Shown in pieces: positions 48,601-56,607 of a DNA stretch of 64,000 bases; position 1 is the first letter of the stretch, and every line of letters starts with the position of its first letter. The DNA comes from Distichodus sexfasciatus (lineage: Eukaryota; Chordata; Actinopteri; Characiformes; Distichodontidae): assembly GCA_032718565.1 (NCBI GenBank), contig JAVGVS010000109.1, positions 86,001 through 150,000 of the forward strand, in the 5' to 3' direction. The notes under the pieces were generated by a model. The model was not told the origin of the DNA. It ran no database searches and saw nothing but the letters and a program-made list of their open reading frames with translations. The position numbers and the translations under genes were made by a program.

Positions 48601-49022
48601 AGAGAAGTAAGAAAAGAAAAAGAAAAAAGAATAGAGGGGAGCAAAAGAAAAGAAAGAAAAGAAAAGAAAAGAACGAAACAAAGAACAAAAGGGCAAGGAA
48701 AGGAAGGAAGGGAGAAAGAGAAAGAAAAGAAAGAAACAAGAATGAAGGGCAAAGGAAGGAAAGAAAAGAAAAGAAAAGAAAAGAAGAGCAAAAAGGAAGA
48801 AAAAAAGAAAAACGAAGAGACAAGGAAGGAAAGAAAGAAAGAAAAGAAGTTATATCCCTCTGTTCCTTGTGTGTGTGTGTGTGTGTGTGTGTCTTCTCTC
48901 CTGTGTGGGGATTTGTCCAGTTCCCCAGCCAGGCCCGAACATCTTGTCCAGGTCTTGATCTTCGCTTATCATTCATCACTCCTCAGCAACATGGTCAACT
49001 CATCATCCGATACCTGCTCCAT
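27547..49022 (-). CDS. raph1: RAPH1 / lamellipodin (MRL-family RA-PH adaptor); 5' exons frame-disrupted
   Basis: Lamellipodin recruits Ena/VASP to the leading edge through its proline-rich tail and binds Ras-family GTPases and PI(3,4)P2 through RA and PH domains. Nine exons are intact and phase-consistent (1202 codons): 35588-35747 (RA, LVIRVHMSDESSKTMMVDE), 35308-35429, 35140-35205, 34810-34953 (PH start, GILWLKDDGKKSWKKRYFLL), 33422-33532, 31423-31521 (PH end), 31085-31205, 30824-30972 and 27547-30180. The last is one 878-codon exon of proline runs, including Ena/VASP-type FPPPPP and TPPPPPPP repeats, ending GYATLRRGPPPAPPKRD near the C-terminus. Upstream coding exons are recognisable at 48905-49022, 48208-48305, 47088-47713 and 37181-37239 but carry small indels or stops (see separate entries). 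A teleost a/b paralogue assignment was not possible. Confidence 0.92.
28380..28700 (-). repeat. In-frame proline minisatellite in the raph1 last exon
   Basis: Imperfect tandem units encode runs of 6-12 prolines punctuated by GTTGPT, TKGPT or GHTP-type spacers. The plus strand is correspondingly a GGAGGTGGT-rich tract. The array stays in frame and adds multiple copies of an Ena/VASP- and profilin-binding type ligand. Copy number is likely length-variable between alleles, which is an inference. Confidence 0.75.
30304..30662. mobile_element. GTCGACCGATAT-family nonautonomous element (degenerate copy)
   Basis: It starts near GTAGAGGCTGAGCGATAC and ends near AATAATCGGTCGACCCTTA. Ends and internal ATCGG motifs match the full-length copy at 56608-57132, with substitutions. 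It lies in a raph1 intron. Confidence 0.55.
31720..31734 (+). promoter_or_regulatory. CTCF consensus core in a raph1 intron
   Basis: CCACCAGAGGGCAGT matches the CTCF core CCASYAGRKGGCRSY at all 15 positions. It lies in the intron between the exons at 31423 and 33422. Occupancy cannot be read from sequence. Confidence 0.55.
31790..32245. mobile_element. GTCGACCGATAT-family element (degenerate copy)
   Basis: The left part contains GGGGCCGATAACCGATATTT and the right part ends CCGATAATCGGTTGACCCTT. Both resemble the ends of the intact copy at 56608-57132. An AT-rich interior separates them. Boundaries are approximate. Confidence 0.5.
32979..33300. mobile_element. Short inverted-repeat element, GTGACCCTCNACGGCAAAACC ends
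   Basis: The left end TGTGACCCTCAACGGCAAAA and the right end TTTTGCCGTGGAGGGTCACA are inverted copies with one mismatch. A second, longer member with the same ends lies at 45806-46402. The interior contains a pair of inverted GAATC/GATTC blocks. No coding capacity. Confidence 0.75.
33663..34414. mobile_element. hAT-like nonautonomous element with 8-bp target duplication
   Basis: The element starts TAGGGACGTGCAATATGGGA and ends CGATATTATCGTGCATCCCT(C), an imperfect inverted pair of the GGGATGCACGAT type. The direct 8-mer TTTACAAT flanks it at 33655-33662 and 34415-34422. No transposase frame is present. A short relative is at 44154-44281. Confidence 0.85.
34713..34807. repeat. (CA)n and (CT)n microsatellites next to the raph1 PH exon
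   Basis: CA runs at 34713-34730 and a (CT)n run at about 34751-34778 lie immediately 3' (on the transcript) of the exon ending at 34810. Confidence 0.85.
34955..34981. repeat. (CA)n microsatellite abutting the PH exon acceptor
   Basis: On the transcript strand this is a (UG)n run directly before the TAG acceptor of the exon starting at 34953. Confidence 0.9.
35552..35578. repeat. (TG)n microsatellite near the RA exon donor
   Basis: On the transcript strand this is a (CA)n run starting within about 10 bases of the donor at 35587/35586. Confidence 0.9.
35934..36226. repeat. GA-rich tract with (AAAG)n and (CA)n
   Basis: Purine-rich GAGAGA and AAAG repeats are followed by a (CA)n run at about 36204-36226. 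Long open frames here (Ser/Leu/Cys-rich) are products of the repeat composition. Confidence 0.8.
36521..37530. repeat. Complex CA-rich microsatellite region
   Basis: About 1 kb of interrupted (CA)n with CACACTCG, CATGCA and CACCAACA variants lies in a raph1 intron and surrounds the small exon at 37181-37239. Confidence 0.85.
37181..37239 (-). CDS. raph1: raph1 exon encoding the EEQAAKAKAEK helix before the RA domain (frame-disrupted)
   Basis: The minus strand encodes EQAAKAKAEK, matching human RAPH1 EEQAAKLKAEK, after an acceptor TAG-AG. The expected next residues (VALEKIKEA) appear only after a shift of frame, where GTG GCT CTG AGA AAA CTG AAG gives VALRKLK. The exon is 59 or 61 bases, depending on the acceptor, and neither gives the in-phase length needed to join the RA exon at 35747. 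Either small sequence errors or real indels broke it. The donor is GCGAG then GTTGCA. Confidence 0.6.
37790..38600. repeat. Long polypyrimidine (TC-rich) tract
   Basis: About 800 bases are nearly all C and T (CTCTCTCT, TTTCTCTC, CCTCCCTC), with only scattered purines. A 296-codon Leu/Ser/Phe-rich open frame here is compositional. Confidence 0.9.
39065..40318. repeat. Very long polypurine (GA-rich) tract
   Basis: About 1.25 kb is almost entirely purine, built from GAGAGATGGA, GGAGGGA and GGAAAGAG-type units with ATGGA recurring. Open frames on both strands (204 and 389 codons) reflect composition only. Confidence 0.92.
41030..41550 (+). mobile_element. Fossil of a CGGBP1-like BED-finger element, copy 1
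   Basis: It shares with 62610-63170 and 63592-64000 the succession GCGGAACGTCGTATCATT, GTTACCTGTTGAGGCGGGAC and GGCGGAAACACC. A degenerate zinc-finger coding block ends SNTHIRNIWFCRKKMNVF. The encoded motif resembles the BED-type finger of CGGBP1/hAT-derived proteins. Multiple shifts remove function. Boundaries are approximate. Confidence 0.6.
41719..42248 (-). mobile_element. Tc1/mariner transposon remnant
   Basis: The left end ACCAGTCAAAAGTTTGGACA and the right end TGTGTCCAAAC form a terminal inverted pair. Reverse-strand fragments in several frames read PNPIEMVWDEMDRRVKA, then ERMPRGAKQ-like and VLKAGYFQE-like stretches, corresponding to the C-terminal end of a Tc1 DDE transposase. It is a deleted, frame-shifted copy, flanked by a TA-rich run. 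Confidence 0.8.
43781..43931 (+). mobile_element. SINE fragment (3' part)
   Basis: The body and tail of the tRNA-derived family are seen: GATGGGTTAAAGGCAGAGGT, then GTGTGCTGTGTTCACAACGA and AATAATCACTCACTT. The tRNA-like head is missing. Confidence 0.7.
44154..44281. mobile_element. Short hAT-like element with GGGTGCACGAT ends
   Basis: It opens GGGGTGCACGATAATATCGG and closes CCCATATCGTGCGTCCCT, an inverted pair similar to the ends of the element at 33663-34414. It is only about 128 bases long. No flanking duplication was found. Confidence 0.6.
44651..44985. mobile_element. GTCGACCGATAT-family element, degenerate copy
   Basis: It starts CAGAGGTCGACCGATAGTGG and ends GATAGTCGGTCGACCCTTAA, with an AT-rich interior. 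It is a relative of 56608-57132. Confidence 0.65.
45093..45336. repeat. (TG)n microsatellite cluster
   Basis: Runs of TG at 45093-45145 and 45247-45320 with GAG interruptions. Confidence 0.85.
45806..46402. mobile_element. Longer inverted-repeat element, GTGACCCTCNACGGCAAAACC ends
   Basis: The left end ATGACCCTCCACGGCAAAAC and the right end GTTTTGCCGTGCAGAGTCAC form an inverted pair, with the same termini as 32979-33300. The interior includes a segment matching the shorter member (CCTTCCACTGTTTCAAAA, in inverse orientation). A SINE begins about eight bases beyond the right end. Confidence 0.7.
46410..46650 (+). mobile_element. tRNA-derived SINE
   Basis: Head GGCGGCGTAACGGTAGGGTG with B-box GGTTCGAATCC, body GTAAAGTTACCACTGAAGTG and tail TTCACAATGACAAATAATCA. 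Same family as 12968-13207. Confidence 0.88.
47088..47713 (-). CDS. raph1: raph1 exon after the N-terminal block (frame-disrupted, GC-rich)
   Basis: After a CCCCCAG acceptor the exon reads EAINQGETVDLDALMADLC then LHQQELSSIG, matching human RAPH1 EALNQGETVDLDALMADLC. A stop follows in the same frame. Further matches return in shifted frames: SLD and ASLSSMD near the human YSLDDVTAQLEQASLSMD, an AAAGSAG stretch near RRTASAGT, and SVDSLDVRGQEGD near the human SSMDSLDI. The donor is GAA then GTAACACAC. Total length (626) is phase-compatible with its neighbours, yet at least three internal shifts are needed. The sequence is very GC-rich with G/C homopolymers. Confidence 0.6.
47886..48203. repeat. 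TG minisatellite adjacent to a raph1 donor site
   Basis: Tandem units of GTGTGT runs punctuated by TTGTGTTTATGAG repeat about ten times and end four bases from the donor of the exon at 48208. On the transcript strand it is CA-rich. Confidence 0.9.
48208..48305 (-). CDS. raph1: raph1 exon with NLANFSYRFSMYNIN block (one shift)
   Basis: The 3' part reads RSPLREETNLANFSYRFSMY, almost identical to human RAPH1 RSPLRQETNMANFSYRFSIY. The 5' part reads SLDDGRP in a different frame, corresponding to human QSLDSDKPM. A single-base indel in the CGGCCCCGAAGGC stretch would reconcile them. Acceptor CCTCTAG, donor ACG then GTCAGC. The exon itself is secure; its reading frame as given is not. Confidence 0.7.
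48310..48851. repeat. AAAG/GAAA-rich purine tract
   Basis: About 540 bases of AAAGAAAG, AAAAGAAAAG and GGAAGG motifs. Phe/Ser/Leu-rich open frames on the opposite strand (119-164 codons) are compositional. Confidence 0.88.
48905..49022 (-). CDS. raph1: raph1 first coding exon (frame-disrupted)
   Basis: The minus strand opens ATG GAG CAG GTA TCG GAT GAT GAG (MEQVSDDE), matching the human RAPH1 start MEQLSDEE, immediately after a TAG-AG acceptor preceded by (TG)n. Later, EDQDLDKMFG appears in another frame, and AWLGNW in yet another, where human has EDQDLDKMFGAWLGELDK. Two of the shifts coincide with G-runs one base shorter than needed. No clear donor was found, so the left boundary is approximate. 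Confidence 0.6.

Positions 49023-49028
<6 letters not shown>

Positions 49029-49065
<37 letters not shown>
49029..49065. repeat. (CA)n microsatellite upstream of the raph1 start codon
   Basis: An uninterrupted CA run. On the transcript strand it is (UG)n directly before the acceptor of the first coding exon. Confidence 0.92.
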
Positions 49066-49069
<4 letters not shown>

Positions 49070-49370
49070 AAACCAATCAGTGACGCTCAACACACAACCT
49101 GGCAGCTCCTAAAAGGTGAAACCACGGTTGGCATGGCAGCCCTCTCCACATCTCCACGACTCTGCCTGCTGCACTGAATGCAGTTTGCTATAGCTGCGAC
49201 TGGGGTGTCTCCTCCCGATCGTCACTATACAGCAGTAAGCCCCGTCTAGCCTCAGCATCACTGCTGGTGTTGCAATATTTCAAAAAGGTGTGTTTTATTA
49301 TTAAAGCTCACCAGGGTTTACCACCAGCAGGAAAACACACACATGTGAAAGCCAGACATTTTGCAAACAC

Positions 49371-49389
49371 ACACACACACACACACACA

Positions 49390-49435
<46 letters not shown>
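49371..49435. repeat. (CA)n microsatellite
   Basis: About 32 CA units with one CC interruption. Confidence 0.92.
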
Positions 49436-49438
<3 letters not shown>

Positions 49439-49478
49439 TCGGGTTTGACCGAGACGCACAAGGTTTAAAGTAGTATGA

Positions 49479-49495
49479 GAGCGCCCTCTACTGTT
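49479..49495 (-). promoter_or_regulatory. CTCF-like site, minus orientation
   Basis: The reverse complement reads ACAGTAGAGGGCGCTC and fits the YAGRKGGCRSY part of the CTCF core exactly. It lies 460 bases upstream of the raph1 start exon and points toward the plus-oriented site at 31720. Motif evidence only. Confidence 0.45.
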
Positions 49496-49696
49496 CTCTT
49501 CAGTTCAGATGCATTTAAGCTAATATGGACAGGGGAGTGAGTCAGCACGAGGGTGTGTGTTGGGGGTGTGTGTGTGTGTGTGCGCGCGCACTGATGCATT
49601 TATGCAACATCAGGAATAAAAGATTACTAAGGAAAAATGCTGTTGCTACAGCACATTTGTATAATGGTACCGGGAAACAATCAGTGCACATTCTCT

Positions 49697-49699
<3 letters not shown>

Positions 49700-49728
<29 letters not shown>

Positions 49729-49753
49729 TATACATATACACACACACACATAT

Positions 49754-49797
<44 letters not shown>
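49700..49797. repeat. (CA)n/(CATA)n microsatellite
   Basis: CA runs interleaved with ACATATAC blocks. Confidence 0.9.
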
Positions 49798-50327
49798 TTC
49801 TTCTGTTTCTGTTATCTCTCTCTCTCTCTCTCCCTCTCTGTTTCTGTCTTATGAGATCAGGCCATCTACCAGAGCCCCTGGGGAACTCAGGATCATCTTA
49901 CCTGTCTAAATATTAAACCTTTGATCAGGGCGAACATCAAAAGGAGTGTGTGTGTGTGTGTGTGTGTGTGCGTCAAATGTATCTGGGCTGGCCACCACAC
50001 AGAGGACACGTCAACAGAGACAGTAAAAGATAGAAGAAACAGCCTTTTAAAATCTTCAAAAGAAACTCTTAAATGGTCTGTGTAATGCTAACCAATGTGT
50101 ATGTGTGTGTGTGTGTTTAAGTGTGAGGGGTGTGTGTGTGCAGCTGCTTTAGTAAAAAAATAGCTATGGTGTATGGGCGTATGGTGTGTGTTGGGGTGTG
50201 TGTGTGTGTGTGTGATCCAGACAGGTGATGATGGGGGTGGGGAGTCTGCATATTTGTGCATGTGAAGCTTTACAGCTACTGTTAAATAGTTTTGTTATTA
50301 ATATGGCTACCACTGGTGGTGTGAAAA

Positions 50328-50625
50328 AGAGAGAGAGAGATAGAAACAGTAGAAGGAGAGAGAGAGAGTGTGGAAGAAGGAGGACAGAGTGAGGCGGGAG
50401 AGAGAGAGAAAAAGAGAAAAAAAGAGAGGGAGAAAGAGAGAGAGAAGGAGAGAGAGAGAAAGAAGACAGAGAGAGAGAAAAGAGTGGAGAGAGAGAGGGG
50501 AAGAAAGGGGAGAGAAGCGGGGAGAGAAAAGAGTGAAAGAGAGAGGCAGGGGGAGACAGAGAGAAAGAAGGGACAGAGAGAGAGAGAGAGAGAGAGAGGA
50601 ATGAAGAGAGAGGGAAAGAGATGAG
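50328..50625. repeat. GA-rich tract
   Basis: GAGAGA and AAAGAGAG purine repeats of about 300 bases. Confidence 0.88.
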
Positions 50626-50734
50626 AAGTATAAATTGCTACAGTGGGTCATGGCCTGAGAGACGTTGAGTAACTTCTAGTGTTCTACATTTGAGTCATTC
50701 TGAAATATGTTACAGATGTGTGTGTGTGTGTAGT

Positions 50735-50987
50735 GTGTGAGAGAGAGAGAATGAGAGAAAAAGAGAGAGAAAAGAGCGAGACAGAGAAAGAATAAGAGAG
50801 AAAGAGAATGAGAGAGAAAGGAATGAGAGAGAGAAAGAAAAAGAAGAATGAGAGAGAAAGGAATGAGAAGAAAAGAATGAGGAAAGAAGAATGAAGGGAA
50901 TGAGGAGAGAGAGAGAGAGAGAGAGAGAGAATAAGAGAGAGAGAGAGAGAAGAGAGAAGAATGAGAGAATGAGAGAGAGAAAGAATG

Positions 50988-51026
<39 letters not shown>

Positions 51027-51035
51027 AGAGAGAGC
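50735..51035. repeat. GA-rich tract
   Basis: GAGAGAGA with GAATGAGA interruptions, about 300 bases. Preceded by a (TG)n run at 50718. Confidence 0.88.
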
Positions 51036-51835
51036 GGGGGGGGTCTATGCCCACTTACTGCTACACTGGCAGCACTGAGCCCTACGGCACAGTAGGTAAC
51101 ACTACTGTACCCAGATCAGCCAGAGTAAACTGCAGGGTTAGCATGTGGGGTGGGTGTGTGTGTGTGTGTGTGTGTGTGTGGACAGGAAATGACCAGGATG
51201 TGTGGAATTCTTCATTCCCCCCATGACTTGTTCTCCCACCCTCCATCTGCATACTCTCTCACACACACTTCCTCCCTCCATCTGTCCGTCAGTCCTTTTC
51301 TCACTGTGCCTTTAAGTCTGTTCTATTCAGACCCACCCAGTGACCCTGACATCATATATCCTGGTTGGAAGAAAAGGAGAACGTGAAGGACAGTGACCTG
51401 ACCTCACACACACACACAGGTCTAACTTGTGCAGTCCATTTATTAAAGCCGGCTGGCAGGTGTCTGGTCAGTACAAAAACGCAAAAAATACTCTACATAC
51501 ACATACACAAACACCCACACACCAGCACGAGCTCATCCCACAGGAGCCGTACACTCATCCTGCCAAACGCACTCAGACACAACACTAGTGACCCTGAACT
51601 CACACAGGTTGACCTTTCACCTACATTCACCTTCTGGGTAACAGAGACGACACTGGACAGTAAAAGAGGAGTAAGACGCTATGTCCGAGAAACGAGATCT
51701 CACACACAAACACGACGTGAATAATAGTGTGATATTACAGTCAACATGGTAGAGAATATCATCACAACACTGTTTTAAATATTGAGCAATGTCCAGATTG
51801 ATCACAATATCAAATTTCACGTTCATATTAAGTGA

Positions 51836-52016
51836 GCGAGCGATTACTGGTCATTGTGAACTGACCACTACGCACCAAAACGAAATGTGACACATCTGTG
51901 AAGAAGCAGTGGGCAGCTTTTCGAGCAGCACCCAGGGAATAGTGCTTGGGGGCAGTACCTTGCTTATGGTATCTTTACCGGTCTGGGACTTGAACCAACG
52001 ACCATCTGACATGCTA
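51836..52016 (-). mobile_element. tRNA-derived SINE, inverted and degenerate
   Basis: In reverse complement the tail, CTGCCCACTGCTTCTTC body, GTAAAGATACC and a damaged B-box (GGTTCAAGTCC) appear in the family order. Several substitutions suggest an older copy. Confidence 0.65.
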
Positions 52017-53354
52017 TGGTATTTTTATATAATTAAAATAATCTTAATTGCCAAGAATTACGTCGATTACAGGTTCTGAATTTGATTTTTTAAAATTAAT
52101 TTTCGATTAATTGCACAGACCTACCGAACAGAGTCTTAACGGACACTAGAACCACTTCTTTAGTCCTTATGTGCCCTCTTTTTGTGACTTTCAATATCCG
52201 TTGGCTGTTGTTCCAACGCCACTCAAGATTTTCTGAAACGCTTAGCCTTAAGTGTGTCACTGTCATCAAAAACAACATTTTCTCGTAAATCATTGAAATC
52301 GTTTCATCGGCCAGGGCTACTACAGCCGCACGTCATCCTAACCTCAGCTTCAGTAAAGAACGACACAAGCAGGTCGAGTTTCCTAATAACGACCCGTCCT
52401 CACACTCACCAAAAACGTCCTCGTAAAGCCACGAAAACTGAACACTGTTGGAGTTTCGAGGCGATTCACTGATACTCCGCTCCTTCACGGCTCTGTTGTT
52501 TATGAGCTCTGCGAACTCGCCGTTTACTCAGCTTGGCCACAGGTGTAAACTCCACGTTTACGGGCTATAAAGCAGTAAAAGCAGCGCAGGTTCGCCTCCC
52601 TTCCAGTAGCACACACTAACAGCCGCTAGCAGGAGGAAACCACGTAAAACTGAGCAACTGAAACTCTTGTTCATATTGTTCCACTTAAAACATTTCCTCA
52701 ACCTGCTACAGATCCTGCAACATACATATATGCATGATAACTATTAATATAAATATAAAGATTGCAAATTTTAGCTATTGGCTATATGTAGTTAGTACAG
52801 ATTTCAGACCCTCCAGGATTTGGCGATGTTACGATCGCAACTATTAACACAAATTCAGCCAATCCCCTATCCTAGCCAATCATTACTACCGTGCAATTCT
52901 GACCAGTTACAGCAACTTTCCCGCAAATTTGACCAATCGTTGTCGTTTCCCGCAAAACGCTGAGCCATACGAACTCACTTCCTCGTTAGGAAACGCGCGT
53001 GATAAAAACACCTCACGTTTACCTTCAAAAACGACTAAATGATTAGAGGTTAATAAAAATGAGCGCTTTTGTTCCCTACATTTTCATTCATTGTTAAAGA
53101 ATCATTATAAAGGAGGAGAAAATCGCAACTTCTTTCCACAACTTTGACTTGCTCCCGCAACTTTCGGCTGAAAACATCGCGTCGCAATTGTTTTAGAAAA
53201 AGTTGCCACAAAATCAGACATTTACAGCTGCAACAATCTCAAAAAAGGCCCACGAAATCCTGCAGGGACTAAGATTTATTAGCTCAGTTAAGGCAACAAT
53301 TCTTCAAACACTGTTTGGCTGTGATCTTTGACCGAGCATATCAGTAATCTCTAA

Positions 53355-53602
53355 ATTGTTGGTGGCGTTAACGGTAGGGTGTTCGCCCCATGATCACAAG
53401 GTCGCAGGTTCGAATCCAGGGTCTGTAAAGTTACCACTGAGGTACTCATGAGCAAGGTACCCCAAGGTCCCCCAAGCACCGCTCCCCGGGCGCTTGTTAG
53501 CTGCCCACTGCTCCTTCACGGATGGGTTAAATGCAGACGTCACATTTGATTTGGTTGTGGTGCACTGTGTGCTGTGTTCACAATGACAAATAATTACTCA
53601 CA
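53355..53602 (+). mobile_element. tRNA-derived SINE
   Basis: GGTGGCGTTAACGGTAGGGT, GGTTCGAATCC, GTAAAGTTACCACTGAGGTA, TTAGCTGCCCACTGCTCC and TTCACAATGACAAATAATTA occur in order. A near-complete copy. Confidence 0.88.
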
Positions 53603-56320
53603 CTGGAGTCTGGAATTGGAAAAATTAATACTTTTTTTTTGCTTAAATGTTAATTTAAACAAAATCTTAACGTAATAGGGTTAATCAATTCCTATGTAAG
53701 CTCTAATATTTTCTACTCTCTCTATAGGCCACAGTGAGAACCGTGAGCACGAATAAGGCGACATCTGCGTAACCTCTACAGTCTGCATCAAGTCCTAAGA
53801 CTATATATTATAACAGTAATACTGCACTGACCTATAAAGGAGCAGGAGCTGGTTATTACAGCGTCCAGCACCGCCTACGAACCCCACCTCAAGCTGAAAA
53901 AGTTATGAAAACACCACCTGTGACATTTGAATACGTCTCGATAAACGAGTGGGTGAAGGGAAAGAATATGGCGTTGTGACCTTTGAGAAGGAGAGTACAG
54001 TAGCCACCATAAACAGTGATGAATGTGCATTTCAAAGCCAGGGGTTAAAGTTTGGGCGTGGGGGATATTTTCAGCAGTGTGACCCCCACCCACCCATACA
54101 CACCACCCAGATCCACCCCCACCCACACCCTTCAACACCCAGGCATGACGCATTTTCCACAGTAGAAAAGGCTTGTGTGCTGGAAAGGTCAAATTGGGAG
54201 GGAAAGCACCAGAGCCCTCAAAATAAAAGTGTACAAATCCAGGACCCTCAAGTGGGCAGGAAGGACTGTGTCCAATCCCTCTCACCCGAGACACGACCTC
54301 ATTGCGTCACAGCGTGCCTCTTGGCAGCTGAGAGATGAAGTCGGAGGATGGAGATGGAAGCAAGAATCTGTGGCTGTGGGATTGCCACTTCTGCCACCAA
54401 CGCTGTTGGAGCGCCAACAGTGCCACAATTCGCCTCAACGACACCTTACTAGAGCGCTGTAAAAAGCGCCGCACTTTACAGCCATTTTACGGCGTCCAAA
54501 GTCGCGTTAGGCCACAACTTACTGGAGCAAAAAAGGCATTTTGAACTAATGAAACTGTGTTTACTGGCAGCTGCATAAAAATAAAGGCGAATTGTGGCAC
54601 GTTTGGCGTTCCATACGGGTTGAGCGCGAACAGACACAAGATTTTGCTTGGGTCCCACAGAATCTACAGAAAAAGTACTATATTGTGATTTACATCGTTA
54701 TCAGGACACGAGATATACAATATAAATTCAATAAACAATCAGTGTAAGATGTTGAGAGCGTGAGACTGTGGGAGGAGAGCAGCGATGGACGAAGAGAGGA
54801 GAGTGAGGAAGATAAGAATAGAGCAGGGAGTGATGGATTGTACAGCCTGGAGAGAAAAAGAGCCACAAAAGAACCGTGGGCTTCACACACACACACACAC
54901 ACACTCTACCGCAGTAAGACGTCACAGGATTTAGAACTCATCTAGAATAAAGATGAATTCAGATTCTATTCAGAAGCCAGCGATGGGGCTTCGGCCCTCG
55001 TAAAAGCGAGCACCAACGGCAAATGGAACGCGCCATCAGTCTTTATCTCCACCTTTACACACAACCACACCCACACACCTTCTCTCTCTCACACACTCTG
55101 ATGCGTGTTGTCCAAAATTCCTGTGGGTCATATGACCCTGTAATTGCAGTCATAAAGCACTTCTTCTTCTCAAAGATATTCATCATATCAGTCTCGGAGA
55201 ACTTACAGGAGTCCCCTGAGTGCACACCTGGAGCCCAGATGGACAGTGTGTGTGTGTGTGTGTGTGTGTGACCATACTTATTTTTCTGCACCTGCAGACT
55301 GAGGACAGACCTAGCTTTTGGGATGAAAACCGCTGTCCCTGTTTGGGTTTTGCCAAGAAATCACTGAAAAGTCAGCGCTACTGTAGGTAGGGCTGGACGA
55401 TACCGATTTGAATCAATGTAGCGATATCGATATAAAGAATGTTCAATTCCATCAACTAGGAATTTCACATTTGGTTCATAAACGGAATAATATAGAATGT
55501 CAACATAAGTATAGAGAAATAAACATGTGTGCGCGTAACTATCTATGCAACTTGGCCACCTGTAGTTACCGTGACAACCACAATGAAGGCCATCATTCTT
55601 TTCGGTATCTGGGCTGCGAGTCATCACACTGTCTCTTTCTCTCACTCCCTTTATCGCTGTCTCTCCGTCTTTTTTGTCCTCCCATCCTTAAGCCCAGTTC
55701 CCTAGCAACACGTCCACACGGCTCTGAAACACACACACACACACACTTTCTCCGAGAACCTCATCTGCTCAGTCAGCCTTATTTCTGCGCACTCTCAGGT
55801 TTGACGTACAGCAATAGACAGGGGTGTAAATCCCAAGTTTCATCGCCATACCACATTATATCGATTCAGCGGGTGACGACGCAAAGTGCGCTACGACGCG
55901 ATTTCGTTTCGATACAACCAGCGATCGATATCAGACAATATCATATATCATAATATCATGTATCGATGTAGAGCGAAGTAGCCTATCGTTACACCTCTAG
56001 TATTAGTCGCAGGCAGACGGAACAGGAATTCCGTCTACAACAGGTGGAACACAGCATGAAGCAGGGCAGGGCTGCAGGACACGTGTTACCTGACAGCTGT
56101 GTAGAACGCACACGCACGCACGCACACACACACACACAAAAACGATGGCGTGATTTAAAGTAACACAGTGGATCTAGTGTCTAGTGTACCAACAAGCAGT
56201 TCTGCCAGGGAAAGGGTTTGACAACTGTGTGCGTGTGTGTTTGAGAGGAACGTCCACTTGCCCATGTGATAAACACAATATATAGAGTGAGAGAATGACA
56301 GAACACTAAATAGAGTGTAG

Positions 56321-56360
<40 letters not shown>

Positions 56361-56607
56361 AGAGAGGAGGGGAGAGGTTTTTTGGGCGTTGGCTCAAATC
56401 ACCCATGTCAGAAACACTACCGTCATTTCCCCAACCTTACATGACTGTACGGAAATGACAGTGTTAGAGAAACACACACACACACAAATACGCTCACTGT
56501 GTCCCGAATTAAAAGGCTGTTAGGATGTGGGTGTGTCGTCTTGACGGTAGCAAAGTCCATCGGCTCGGAGAAAAGCACCAACGCATACCCAGAAACACAC
56601 CCAGAAC

